Shown here: piece by piece, positions 1-7,709 of the stretch
Position numbering within the stretch: position 1 is the stretch's first letter
Layout: each line of letters starts with the position of its first letter
Source: Sphingobium sp. MI1205
Lineage (GTDB): Bacteria; Pseudomonadota; Alphaproteobacteria; Sphingomonadales; Sphingomonadaceae
Assembly (NCBI RefSeq): GCF_001563285.1
Contig: NZ_CP005188.1
Coordinates: 997,501-1,061,500, forward strand
Reading direction: 5' to 3'
Length of the DNA: 64,000 nucleotides
Notes under the pieces: generated by a model
What the model saw: the letters and a program-made list of their open reading frames with translations, nothing else
What the model was told of the DNA's origin: nothing
Database searches by the model: none
Position numbers and translations under genes: made by a program

Positions 1-1
1 T

Positions 2-397
2 CAGTCCGCGCGCGGATTGTTGCTTTGCCCCATGTGCGGTGACCCCGATGTGTTCAAGGCGGTGATGGCCCCGGCCGTCGCCGCAAAGGGCAACCGCCGC
101 CCTGCTGAAACCCCCGCTTCCGCTGGCCCCACGGCTCCAGTCGCGTTGGCCGGGGACGAAGCGCGTATGCGCGAGATCATGCAGTCGCTTGCCCAGGCGC
201 AGGCCAAGGTGCTGGAGGATTCGACCTGGGTCGGCCGTGGTTTCGCCGAGCATGCCCGTGCGATGCATTATGGGGAAAAGGACCGGGCAAGCATCCATGG
301 CGAAGTAGCGCCCGAGGAAGCGCGCGCCCTGATTTCAGAAGGCGTCGAGGTAGCGCCGCTGCTTTTTCCCGTGGTTCCACCCGAAGCGAAGAATTGA
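2..397 (+). CDS. DUF1178 family protein, 5' end cut by window
   Basis: The reading frame is open from base 2, so the gene starts outside the window; about 131 codons are visible. A CPMC pair at the visible N-terminus looks like half of a zinc ribbon, and the remainder (KAVMAP, ...VLEDSTWVGRGFAEHARAMHYG..., ending PFPVVPPEAKN-like) matches the C-terminal part of the DUF1178 family, small proteins widespread in Alphaproteobacteria with no established function. A TTG at base 17 could be called as a start, but homology continues upstream of it (QSARGLL), so I treat it as internal. The gene ends 34 bp before tRNA-Arg on the same strand. Confidence 0.85.
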   Translation, partial: QSARGLLLCPMCGDPDVFKAVMAPAVAAKGNRRPAETPASAGPTAPVALAGDEARMREIMQSLAQAQAKVLEDSTWVGRGFAEHARAMHYGEKDRASIHGEVAPEEARALISEGVEVAPLLFPVVPPEAKN

Positions 398-431
398 CCA
401 CGCTTGCGGGGCAGCATAGAGCCGTCACCGG

Positions 432-508
432 GCGCCCGTAGCTCAGCAGGATAGAGCATCAGATTCCTAATCTGAGGGCCATGGGTTCGAATCCCGTCGG
501 GCGCACCA
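432..508 (+). tRNA. tRNA-Arg (anticodon CCT)
   Basis: A full cloverleaf is visible. The acceptor stem GCGCCCG (432-438) pairs with CGGGCGC (498-504), the D-arm contains AGCTCAGCAGGATAGAGC, the anticodon loop TTCCTAA gives CCT, the T-arm is GGGTTCGAATCCC, and the discriminator A is followed by an encoded CCA (506-508). It would read the arginine codon AGG. Such tRNA genes are common integration targets, and a recombinase remnant lies 200 bp downstream. I found no second copy of its 3' end in the window, so no attL/attR pair can be defined. Confidence 0.95.
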
Positions 509-644
509 CGCATTCTCGCTTTGCGAGGTCTTTCCGGACCTAGTCTGTGCATGGCCTCCAGAATCGCGCAGTTCTGCGCCCTTTTGCCGAGGCGCTGACG
601 AATCAGGTGCCACAGAGACGCGCCTTTCGGCCCCAAAACGAAGA

Positions 645-673
645 AAAGGGCCCCGCGTCTCACGGGGGCCTTT
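645..673. terminator. Terminator-like GC hairpin
   Basis: A nearly perfect inverted repeat, AAAGGGCCCCGCG on the left and CACGGGGGCCTTT on the right with a short TCT loop, is flanked by A-rich sequence on one side and Ts on the other. This is the form of an intrinsic terminator usable in both directions. It lies between tRNA-Arg and the recombinase remnant. The T-tract is only three bases, so strength is uncertain. Confidence 0.55.
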
Positions 674-701
674 CGAATGGCACACGGTTTTGGCGAGATG
701 C

Positions 702-858
702 CTATCCGAAGCCGAGTGCCTTGCGCTGGCCTTTCCAGTCCAGCGGAATAGCCGCATGCTTCATGAGGCGTCGGGGGGTCAGCGATGCGGGCTGGCGGCC
801 ATCGAGGATGGCGCTGATGATGTCGGGAGCGAGAAACGCTAGTCGCGCGACCCGCTTA
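702..858 (-). pseudogene. C-terminal remnant of a site-specific recombinase
   Basis: About fifty codons (HKRVARLAFLAPDIISAIL..., then DGRQPASLT and an ending IPLDWKGQRKALGFG) resemble the C-terminus of serine-recombinase/DNA-invertase proteins common in sphingomonads, where a motif like RLAFLAPDIVEAILDGRQP follows a helix-turn-helix. No catalytic resolvase domain is present. The homologous part begins exactly where the broken DUF421 gene ends (around 856), so the two were joined by a deletion or rearrangement. It is probably the debris of an element that used the nearby tRNA-Arg, though that link is inference. Confidence 0.6.
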
Positions 859-1366
859 TGCGCGGGGCCTTTCGAGTGGCTGTAGCGCCGAACGATTTTC
901 GGCACGCGCGCCGGAGATGACGCTGAAACTGCCGTCGGTTTTCCAGCACGACCGCAGCTACATCGTCGACATCACCCAGCCCCGCAGATCGCACCGCGCA
1001 ATAGATCTCGGCCTCGGTCACCCGCTCCCTGCGAAGCGCCCCGGTCAATCGCGCCGTCCGATAACAGCATCCGCGCCTCCGACTTCACAAGACGCTCGGC
1101 CCAGGCATAGCGTATTGCCCAGAACGCAATGACGAACGGAGCAGGACGAGGACAGCGAATGCGACCACGCTTTCCGCCAAAGCGACATCCTTGGTGAGCA
1201 GGATGGTTGCCAGCGTCGATCCCAGTGCAATCGTAACCACGAGATCGAAGGCGTTCATTTTGACGAGGGTCCGTTTGCCGCTGATCCGCAGAATCGTGAT
1301 CAACGCGAGATAGGCCGAAGCGTCCAGCAACACCTTCAGGAGTCCCGAAAAACTGCGAAGAGCATT
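856..1366 (-). pseudogene. DUF421 (YetF-like) membrane protein gene with multiple frameshifts
   Basis: Pieces of one DUF421 protein occur in order but in different frames. A start MLFAVFRDS is followed at once by a stop; then LLDASAYLALITILRISGKR and KMNAFDLVVTIALGSTLATI in a second frame; then FWAIRYAWAERLVKSEARML in a third; then RRERVTEAEIYCAVRSAGLG DVDDVAAVVLEN in a fourth; and finally the expected ENDGSFSVISGARAENRS ending at a TAA (856-858). At least four shifts are needed (near 1345, 1140, 1048 and 938). A ribosome-binding site (AGGAGA) still precedes the ATG. DUF421 proteins are inner-membrane proteins of unknown biochemical role. Clustered sequencing errors are the alternative explanation. 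Confidence 0.75.
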
Positions 1367-1423
1367 TCATTCTCCTATGGGCAATCCAGCAGTGGTGATC
1401 CGCGTCAACCCGAGCCGGAATGT

Positions 1424-1714
1424 TCAGATCAGCACGGCGACAAACCCCTGCCAGAGGATCGCGATGGCACCGATCAGGACGCCCCATAGCGCCACGATCC
1501 TTACCCATCGGCTCGCGGCATCCGAATGCCGACCCTGCCACGCGCGAAGCCCTACCAGACCGACGATCCCCAGGCAGGCGACCGTCAGGACGATTGTCAA
1601 GCAGCGCGCGAGATCCGTAGTCAGAAAGATACTGCCGACCGCATAGAGGGCGAAGAAATGCAGCGCCCATACAAGTAGTCCACCGAGCAGCGTGACCCAG
1701 ATACGCATCCTCAT
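1424..1714 (-). CDS. Small three-helix membrane protein of the oxidase operon
   Basis: The 96-residue product begins MRMRIWVTLLGG and has three hydrophobic segments (about residues 5-30, 35-55 and 70-95), with a conserved-looking WALHFF in the first. Its ATG overlaps the stop codon of the oxidase subunit I+III gene (ATGA), so it is probably co-translated. Small subunit-IV-like or assembly proteins often sit here in caa3-type oxidase operons, which suggests an accessory role, but I do not recognise a named family. An upstream in-frame start at 1786 is possible; I prefer 1714 because of the overlap. Confidence 0.7.
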   Translation of the reverse strand: MRMRIWVTLLGGLLVWALHFFALYAVGSIFLTTDLARCLTIVLTVACLGIVGLVGLRAWQGRHSDAASRWVRIVALWGVLIGAIAILWQGFVAVLI

Positions 1715-4242
1715 CCCCCGATGGCGCGGGCGAGGACCGCCGTGAGCGCGCCCTGACCCGCAGCATAGACGACGAAAAGGACGCACAGGTCGAGACTGTT
1801 ATTACGGGGGCGCACGATCATGCCACGGCTGTTTCGGGCTGATATATAGCCTGCCATCAACAGACCGATGAATGCGAGCAGTGCCTGGAGCGTCAGCAGC
1901 ATATAGACGATCGCGCCCTGGCCACTCGCATCCGGCCTCAGTCCGGATGCTTGCCAGAAGGCGATATCCGTACCGACCGCTGCCACAAGCGCGACCGCCC
2001 CTACCAGGAACAATATACCGGGGGTCCACAACCGCGTCGCTTCGCGCGCGAGCATCACACGCGACCAGAGCGCCAACCCCGCAGCCAGCGTATAGAGTGG
2101 CAACGCGACCGCCGCGCCCTCCCATCCTGCCGGGGCGATCCAGAAAGAGGGCTGGACGCCATAAAGGTAGAGAAAACTGAACACCGCCATCGCGAAGATC
2201 ATCCCGATGACGATCAGCAGGATCACCATCGCCCACCAGCCATGCGTGCGCGGCCCGGTGACATAGGTGGGCAGCATGATGCCGGCCCCCACATCGACCT
2301 GCTCCTCCTTCACCACCCGATCGGTGTCCCAGAGCCAGCGCAGGGTACACAGGATCGCCAGAACGCCCGACACGAAGCCGGGAGTGTAGGCCTGCACTGT
2401 CAGCAGCAGGAAGAAACCGGCGGTGAAGATCGCGGCGAGCAATGGCCAGGGCGACGGGCCAGGCATGATCTGGAGATATTCCGGCTCGGCGCGCAGCGGG
2501 CTGGTGATGATCGTCTCGCGCAGACCGGTCGGCGCGTTGGGGAGCAGGTAGCGGCCCTGTTCCACATCGTCGCAGATATCGGGATCGTTCCACAGGGGCT
2601 CGCGGCTGCGCACCACCGGGATGCTGCGGGTGGAATAGAGACCCGTGGGCAACCATTCGAGCGTGCCGCCGCCATAGACATTGCCCGCATCGTCATCGAC
2701 GGTGAAACGGAAGTTGCGCGCAAGATCGATCAGGAACACCAGCACGCCCGCAGCCAGCAGGAAGGCGCCGACAGTCGAGATCATGTTGGTGACTTCCCAG
2801 TCGCGTCCGGGAAGGTAGGTGTAGACGCGCCGCGGCATGCCCATCAGGCCGGTGAGATGCATCGGCAGAAAGGTCACCTGCATGCCTGTGAACATCAGCC
2901 AGAATGCCCATTTGCCAAGCCGTTCGCTGAGCGCCCGGCTGCTGGTCATCCCCGTCCAGTAATAGAAGGCGGAGAACAGCGGGAACACCATCCCGCCGAT
3001 CAGGACATAGTGGAGATGCGCGACGATGAAATAGCTGTCATGCGCCTGCCAGTCGAACGGCACCATTGCCACCATCACCCCCGTCAGCCCGCCGATGACG
3101 AAGGTGACGAGGCCCCCTATCACGAACAGGGTCGGCACATTGTAGCGCGGCTTGCCGAGCGCGAAGGTCGCGATCCACGAAAACACCTGGATGCCTGCGG
3201 GCACGCTGACCGCCATGCTCGCAGCCGAGAAATAGCCGACCGAAATGTTGGGCATGCCGGTGGTGAACATATGATGCGCCCACACGCCAAAGCTGATGAA
3301 CCCGGTCGCGAGGAAGGCGAGGACGATCAGCGAATGGCCGACCAACGGCGTACGCGCCAGCGCCGCAACCATCATCGAGACAAGGCCCGAGGCGGGGAGG
3401 AAGATGATATACACCTCGGGATGGCCGAAGAACCAGAACAGGTGCTGCCAAAGCAGCGCGTCGCCGCCACGCGTCGGATCGAAGAAGGGCCAGTTGAAAG
3501 CCCGCTCGATCTCGAGAAGGAGGGTGCCGAGGATGACGGCGGGAAAGGCGATGATGATCATCACGGCCATTACCAGCATCGCCCAGGCATAGACGGGCAT
3601 TTTGTCGAGACTCATTCCCGGCGCACGGGTACGCAACACGCCGACGATAATCTCGATCGCCCCGGCGATCGCCGAAATCTCGATGAACCCGATCCCCAGC
3701 AGCCAGAAATCGGCGTTGATGCCGGGCGAGTAGGTCAGGCTTGTATAGGGCGGATACATGAACCAGCCGCCATCGGGGGCGAGGCCGACGAACAGCGAGG
3801 CAAAGAAGCACAAGCCGCCGACGAAATAGGCCCAGAAGGCATAGGCCGAAAGGCGCGGGAAGGGCAGGTCGCGCGCCGCCAGCATCTGGGGCAGCAACAT
3901 CACCCCGATCGCCTCGACCATTGGCACGGCGAACAGGAACATCATCACCGTGCCATGCATGGTGAAGAATTGGTTGTAGGTCTCTTGCGGAAGTATGCCT
4001 TGCAACGGAAGCGCAAGCTGCACGCGCATCACCAGTGCGAGAATGCCGGCGAGCAGGAAGAACAGGAACGCGGTCGCGACATAGAAGAAGCCGACATAAT
4101 TGTTGTTGACGACCGTCAGCAGGTCCCAGCCCTTTGGCGCGGCCCATATGCGCTTCAATTCCTCGACCTCGCCCTCAGGGCGGGCTTCGCGGGTCGGAAA
4201 CCGGTCGAGCAGCGCCGGGTCGAACCCGGTTTCCGAGATCAT
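1711..4242 (-). CDS. ctaD: Cytochrome c oxidase, fused subunits I and III
   Basis: The 843-residue protein is a haem-copper oxidase. Residues 1 to about 550 are subunit I: MHGTVM carries the low-spin haem histidine (His96), GHPEVYI carries a CuB ligand, the cross-linked Tyr and the D-channel Glu of A1-type oxidases, WAHHMFTTG carries the CuB histidine pair, and HLHYVLIGG the histidines for both haems. From about residue 640 a subunit III-like bundle follows (TYVTGPRTHGWW..., ending in several helices), as in the fused CoxA-CoxC proteins of caa3 oxidases. The fused form is much longer than the usual 530-560 residue subunit I. The gene overlaps the stop of subunit II by an ATGA, and the complex reduces O2 to water in the inner membrane. 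Confidence 0.95.
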   Translation of the reverse strand: MISETGFDPALLDRFPTREARPEGEVEELKRIWAAPKGWDLLTVVNNNYVGFFYVATAFLFFLLAGILALVMRVQLALPLQGILPQETYNQFFTMHGTVMMFLFAVPMVEAIGVMLLPQMLAARDLPFPRLSAYAFWAYFVGGLCFFASLFVGLAPDGGWFMYPPYTSLTYSPGINADFWLLGIGFIEISAIAGAIEIIVGVLRTRAPGMSLDKMPVYAWAMLVMAVMIIIAFPAVILGTLLLEIERAFNWPFFDPTRGGDALLWQHLFWFFGHPEVYIIFLPASGLVSMMVAALARTPLVGHSLIVLAFLATGFISFGVWAHHMFTTGMPNISVGYFSAASMAVSVPAGIQVFSWIATFALGKPRYNVPTLFVIGGLVTFVIGGLTGVMVAMVPFDWQAHDSYFIVAHLHYVLIGGMVFPLFSAFYYWTGMTSSRALSERLGKWAFWLMFTGMQVTFLPMHLTGLMGMPRRVYTYLPGRDWEVTNMISTVGAFLLAAGVLVFLIDLARNFRFTVDDDAGNVYGGGTLEWLPTGLYSTRSIPVVRSREPLWNDPDICDDVEQGRYLLPNAPTGLRETIITSPLRAEPEYLQIMPGPSPWPLLAAIFTAGFFLLLTVQAYTPGFVSGVLAILCTLRWLWDTDRVVKEEQVDVGAGIMLPTYVTGPRTHGWWAMVILLIVIGMIFAMAVFSFLYLYGVQPSFWIAPAGWEGAAVALPLYTLAAGLALWSRVMLAREATRLWTPGILFLVGAVALVAAVGTDIAFWQASGLRPDASGQGAIVYMLLTLQALLAFIGLLMAGYISARNSRGMIVRPRNNSLDLCVLFVVYAAGQGALTAVLARAIGG

Positions 4243-5168
4243 TTCTGCGCCTCAAGATAGGTGGCCAGCGTCGTCAGTTCCTGCGCCGACAGCATCTTGT
4301 AGGGCGGCATGCGGTTGCCCGGCTTGATCGCCTGGCTGTCACCGATCCAGCCCATCATCGTGCCGCGATGATTGGGCAGGATACCCGCGCCGAGCGACCG
4401 GCGCGATCCGACATGGGTAAGATCGGGACCGGCAGTGCCGTTGGCGTCGGTTCCGGCGATGCGATGACAGGCCGCACAGCCGGTCGAGCGGAACAGCGCC
4501 GCGCCCTCACCCCCCACCGCTGCGGAGCGCGCGCGCCGGACTGCCAGCCACGCGTCGAACTCAGCTGGCGCATGGGCCACAACGACGAAGCCCATAAGCG
4601 CATGGGGACCGCCACAATATTCGGCGCATTGCCCGGCATAGACGCCTGGCCGGTCCGCCTGGATCGGCAGCCTGTTGCGCCGGCCCGGGACCATGTCGAG
4701 TTTGCCCGATAGGCGCGGCACCCAGAAGCTGTGGATGACGTCGTTGGATTCAAGCTCGACCAGCACCGGACGACCTGCCGGGATGTGCAGCTCGTTCGCG
4801 TCGAGCATGAATGGCTGCCCCTGCGCGTCGAGATAGGCGACGCGCCACCACCACATCTCGCCGGTGATCCGCACGCGCATCGCATCGGATGGAACCGGCG
4901 CAGTGAGGTTGCGGGTCAGTGACAGACCGTAAATCAACAAAGCGGACAGCACGGCGACCGGGAACAGGATGCCGCCCACCCAGACAACTGTCGGACCACC
5001 GAGCCGCGCCTTCAGCGTCCTTCCGCCGAACAGCGCGATCCACAGTGCAACCAGCACCACCGCGAACACAACTATCGCCATCGCTATCAGCACCCAGGAC
5101 AGGGTTGTGATCGAACCGGCATAGGGGCCGGCGGGATCGAAGACCGGGATGATCGAGGCGAAGTTCAT
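4239..5168 (-). CDS. ctaC: Cytochrome c oxidase subunit II with C-terminal cytochrome c domain
   Basis: The 309-residue protein has two N-terminal membrane helices (about 20-48 and 60-84), then a periplasmic cupredoxin domain with the CuA site: His146 in NDVIHSFWV and CAEYCGGPHALM (Cys181, Cys185, His189, Met192). A c-type haem domain follows, with CAACH at 231-235 and a likely axial Met in NRMPPY (Met287). This makes it a caa3-type subunit II, which receives electrons through its own haem. The ATG at 5168 is chosen because it starts just before the first helix and lies two bases after the upstream cytochrome c gene; the longer frame upstream has no homology. Confidence 0.95.
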   Translation of the reverse strand: MNFASIIPVFDPAGPYAGSITTLSWVLIAMAIVVFAVVLVALWIALFGGRTLKARLGGPTVVWVGGILFPVAVLSALLIYGLSLTRNLTAPVPSDAMRVRITGEMWWWRVAYLDAQGQPFMLDANELHIPAGRPVLVELESNDVIHSFWVPRLSGKLDMVPGRRNRLPIQADRPGVYAGQCAEYCGGPHALMGFVVVAHAPAEFDAWLAVRRARSAAVGGEGAALFRSTGCAACHRIAGTDANGTAGPDLTHVGSRRSLGAGILPNHRGTMMGWIGDSQAIKPGNRMPPYKMLSAQELTTLATYLEAQK

Positions 5169-5170
5169 CC

Positions 5171-5557
5171 TTACCGCTCGCCGGTCGAATAGAGATAGGC
5201 GGCGACATCGCGCGCTTCCACAGGCGTCAGCGGCATCGCGGGCATGGTGGTGCCGGGAAGCGTCGCCGGGGCATTGCGGACATAGGCGGCGAGCATGTCG
5301 GGCCGGTTGGGCAACCTGCCCGCGATCAGCCCCTGTTCTGCAAAGCCCTCGAGCGACGGTCCGCTCCTGCCTTTGGGCCATGCAAGGCCTGCTATGGTAT
5401 GACAGGCGCCACAACCGGCGCGCTGGATCGCGAGGATGCCGCGCGCCGCACTCGCCTCGGGCATGTGCTGCGTCGCATCAGGGGAGGGCTTGCACGCTCC
5501 CAGCATCAGCATCAGCATCGGCAGCAAGGCTGGCAGCAGGATATGAGCGTCCGGCAA
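5171..5557 (-). CDS. Monohaem cytochrome c lipoprotein
   Basis: The 128-residue product has a short signal sequence ending in a lipobox (MLGAC, Cys22), one haem-binding CGACH at 49-53 and a candidate axial Met in the TTMPAMPLT region near 103-106. It is therefore a lipid-anchored periplasmic electron carrier, presumably feeding the oxidase encoded directly downstream (gap of two bases). The start is TTG at 5557, preceded by a strong purine run (GAAGGGGGA); later ATGs fall inside the hydrophobic signal. It is the first gene of the oxidase operon and is divergent from the dihaem cytochrome gene. Confidence 0.85.
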   Translation of the reverse strand: MPDAHILLPALLPMLMLMLGACKPSPDATQHMPEASAARGILAIQRAGCGACHTIAGLAWPKGRSGPSLEGFAEQGLIAGRLPNRPDMLAAYVRNAPATLPGTTMPAMPLTPVEARDVAAYLYSTGER

Positions 5558-5635
5558 CGATCCCCCTTCCGGCTATGCCTCCACAGGCGTTTCGCTTCCG
5601 GAACCGTCGCCCCATCCTGTCGGTTCCGTGATGTG

Positions 5636-6391
5636 ATGGATTTGCGCGCACTTTGCCTTCTTGCGAGCCTCGGCCTGGCCGGCTGCGGAGTGGTCGAGCG
5701 CGGTTCCGCGGACCGGTTCACGGCGAGTGGCGAGCTGTTGGCGGTCAGCGGCGGCGATGCGGGCGCTGGCAATGCCTGCATCACCTGCCACGGCATCGAC
5801 GGGCGCGGTAACGGCGCTGGAACGCCGCGCCTAGCCGGGCTCAACAGGGGCTACATGGCCGGACAGCTCGAAGCTTATGCCAGCGGACGACGGCGGCATC
5901 CCGAGATGGAGGCGATCGCGCGCAAGCTGACGCCCGCGCAGCATGATGCCGTGTCCGCATATTATGCCGCCATGTCTCACGAGCCGACACGGCAGAAGCT
6001 GCGTGGAACCCCTTCAGGACATACCATCTATCATCACGGCGACCCGGCGCGTGGACTCGCCGCCTGCGCGTCGTGCCATGGGGGTCGCGGGCAAGGCGTC
6101 GGCGCGGCCAATCCGCCGGTCGCGGGCCAGCCTGCCGGTTATCTCGCGCACCAGCTCCAGCAATGGCGCGACAGCGCGCGCCGCAACGATCCACAAGGCG
6201 AGATGCAGCGGATCAGCCGGGCGTTGTCCCCTCGGGAATCAGCGGCTCTCGCGGCCTATGCGTCGTCTCTCCCCGGGGATCCTCCGCGTCGGGAATCGCT
6301 GGCAACATCCCGCGAAGTACATCGTGCCGATCCCAGAAATGATGTTTCAGCGCCGCAACCACATGGATCGGGATCACCGCCAGCAAGGTGA
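5636..6391 (+). CDS. Dihaem cytochrome c (c4-like) lipoprotein
   Basis: The 251-residue protein has a lipoprotein signal (LASLGLAGC, Cys17) and two haem motifs, CITCH (48-52) and CASCH (144-148), each followed by an HGxxGRG-type loop; the two halves repeat the same fold, as in cytochrome c4. It would shuttle electrons on the outer face of the inner membrane to the neighbouring oxidase. The ATG at 5636 begins the signal peptide; the longer upstream frame is antisense to the neighbour. The last 179 bp overlap the convergent cytochrome b561 gene, so the low-complexity C-terminal tail rich in Pro, Arg and Ser may be unusual. Confidence 0.85.
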   Translation: MDLRALCLLASLGLAGCGVVERGSADRFTASGELLAVSGGDAGAGNACITCHGIDGRGNGAGTPRLAGLNRGYMAGQLEAYASGRRRHPEMEAIARKLTPAQHDAVSAYYAAMSHEPTRQKLRGTPSGHTIYHHGDPARGLAACASCHGGRGQGVGAANPPVAGQPAGYLAHQLQQWRDSARRNDPQGEMQRISRALSPRESAALAAYASSLPGDPPRRESLATSREVHRADPRNDVSAPQPHGSGSPPAR

Positions 6392-6890
6392 AGACGAGGG
6401 CAAGGTGCACATCCTCAGCCAAGTCCATGATCCGCCAGCGCGTCGTCAGCGATAGCTGGTCGAACGGCAGCTGTGGCCATGGGACAATCCCCGCCATATA
6501 GAGCGGCCCGGGCTCCGCGATCGACGACCACATCGCCCAGCCGCTCAGCGGCAGCCCGAAAAAGGCGATGTAGAATACATAGTGGAGCGCATAGGCGGTC
6601 TGGGTCTGCCAACCCTGCCTGTCGGCATCGTTCACGGGGCCGGGGATCATCAGCCGCCAACCCAGCCGTCCGAGCGCGAGCAGCAGGATGGGAAGCCCGA
6701 CGGCACTGTGCAGCTGATAGGCGAGGAGCTTGTCGCCGCCTGCGGGCAGCCAGCTGCAATAATAGCCCCAGCCGAGCTGGAAGAGAACGAGAAACGCCAT
6801 CACCCAGTGAAAGGCAATGCCGACAGGTGAGTAGCGGCTTTGCTCGGTATGGCCCCGCGCCCACTCGCGCAACGCGCCCACGACGCTCAT
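6213..6890 (-). CDS. Cytochrome b561 family protein
   Basis: The 225-residue integral membrane protein has four main helices and paired histidines expected for b haems: SPVGIAFHWVM near residue 28, YQLHSAVGLP near 61, and HLALVF and IPIHVVAALKHHFW in the last helices. Family members transfer electrons between quinol or other donors and partners in the inner membrane. The start overlaps the stop of ctaG (ATGA), so both come from one transcript. It runs convergently into the dihaem cytochrome gene with a 179 bp overlap; the C-terminal tail in the overlap is hydrophilic. Confidence 0.9.
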   Translation of the reverse strand: MSVVGALREWARGHTEQSRYSPVGIAFHWVMAFLVLFQLGWGYYCSWLPAGGDKLLAYQLHSAVGLPILLLALGRLGWRLMIPGPVNDADRQGWQTQTAYALHYVFYIAFFGLPLSGWAMWSSIAEPGPLYMAGIVPWPQLPFDQLSLTTRWRIMDLAEDVHLALVFTLLAVIPIHVVAALKHHFWDRHDVLRGMLPAIPDAEDPRGETTHRPREPLIPEGTTPG

Positions 6891-7621
6891 GCCGCCGTCG
6901 CCTGTTCACGGGCGAACCATCGGCCAAGCAGCGCGAGCGCGGCGGCGAGGTAGAGGCCGGCGCCGGGCGCCCACATGATGAGGCCCGCCAGTTGCTGATC
7001 CTCGAGCGGCGTCAGCCCCCATGCTAGCGGCCCGAGATAATGCGGCGCATACAGCGGCATTCCCGAAAAGGTCAGCAGCGCCCCCAGCAGCCCCATCTGC
7101 ACCATCGTCGCGAGCAGGGCCCCGATTCCGCCCGTGACCGGCACGGCCCGCACTGCGCGCCACAGGGCGAGCGCAGTGAACAACAGGCTCAACTGCATGA
7201 TCCAGTAGATCGCATGGTTGGACAGAGCCGCTTCATAGGCGGGCGGCGCGTGCCACAGCCAAAAAGTGGCGGCATGGACGCCGGTCCAGAAGCCCCACCC
7301 GCCCGGCACGCGACAAACCGGCAACGCCAGCGCCAGCAATGGCGCGGCGAGCGCGGTCAGGGCGATATGGTGGACCGCACGGGCGGAGAACAAGGCGGAG
7401 GTGAGCGCGCAGAAGGGCGAGACGAACAGCAGTGCGAGAAGGATCGCCGCCGCGAGCAGGAAGCGCCGCTGGTTCGCGTTGGTGCTTCCCCAGCGCCACC
7501 ACGCCAGCGTCACTGCGGCTAGGCCGAGGATCAGGAGCGGATCGAGATTCCATCGCACAGCTAACTCGGCCGGCCCCGGCGCGATCCCGCAATAGGGTAT
7601 CCAGGTGATCGGCGTGCCCAT
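6887..7621 (-). CDS. ctaG: Cytochrome c oxidase assembly factor CtaG (caa3 type)
   Basis: The 244-residue protein has about seven hydrophobic helices and the family features SPFCALTSALFSARAVHH, FWLWHAPPAYEAAL and SGMPLYAPHY with conserved histidines and methionines. The caa3_CtaG family is needed for assembly of caa3-type oxidases, probably in copper delivery, which fits the oxidase genes 1.7 kb away. The ATG at 7621 has an AAGG upstream. The longer frame to 7711 would run over the divergent gene's promoter region and lacks homology. It is the first gene of a two-gene operon with cytochrome b561. Confidence 0.9.
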   Translation of the reverse strand: MGTPITWIPYCGIAPGPAELAVRWNLDPLLILGLAAVTLAWWRWGSTNANQRRFLLAAAILLALLFVSPFCALTSALFSARAVHHIALTALAAPLLALALPVCRVPGGWGFWTGVHAATFWLWHAPPAYEAALSNHAIYWIMQLSLLFTALALWRAVRAVPVTGGIGALLATMVQMGLLGALLTFSGMPLYAPHYLGPLAWGLTPLEDQQLAGLIMWAPGAGLYLAAALALLGRWFAREQATAA

Positions 7622-7663
7622 GCCTTTCGACGACCGCCCCTTTCCAATTTGCCAGCCCCATCC

Positions 7664-7690
7664 GGAACCGATCGCGGCGGGGTCGGTTCC
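7664..7690. promoter_or_regulatory. Perfect 8-bp inverted repeat between divergent ctaG and PQQ-dehydrogenase genes
   Basis: GGAACCGA at 7664-7671 is repeated in reverse complement as TCGGTTCC at 7683-7690, with an 11-base GC-rich spacer. It lies between divergent start codons at 7621 and 7710. Either arm could be the -35 GGAAC of an EcfG-type promoter, with the opposite arm's GTT 17 bases away, one base short of the spacing at 25.5 and 33.3 kb. A dimeric-regulator operator is the alternative. Confidence 0.45.
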
Positions 7691-7709
7691 CTTGGAAGCA
7701 GGAGGGAAC

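Noticed and set aside
1951..4260. 769-codon open frame on the plus strand opposite the oxidase subunit I+III gene
   Set aside because: It is fully antisense to a gene with complete haem-copper oxidase motifs. Its predicted product is rich in His, Arg, Asp and Gln, as expected from reading high-GC codons backwards.
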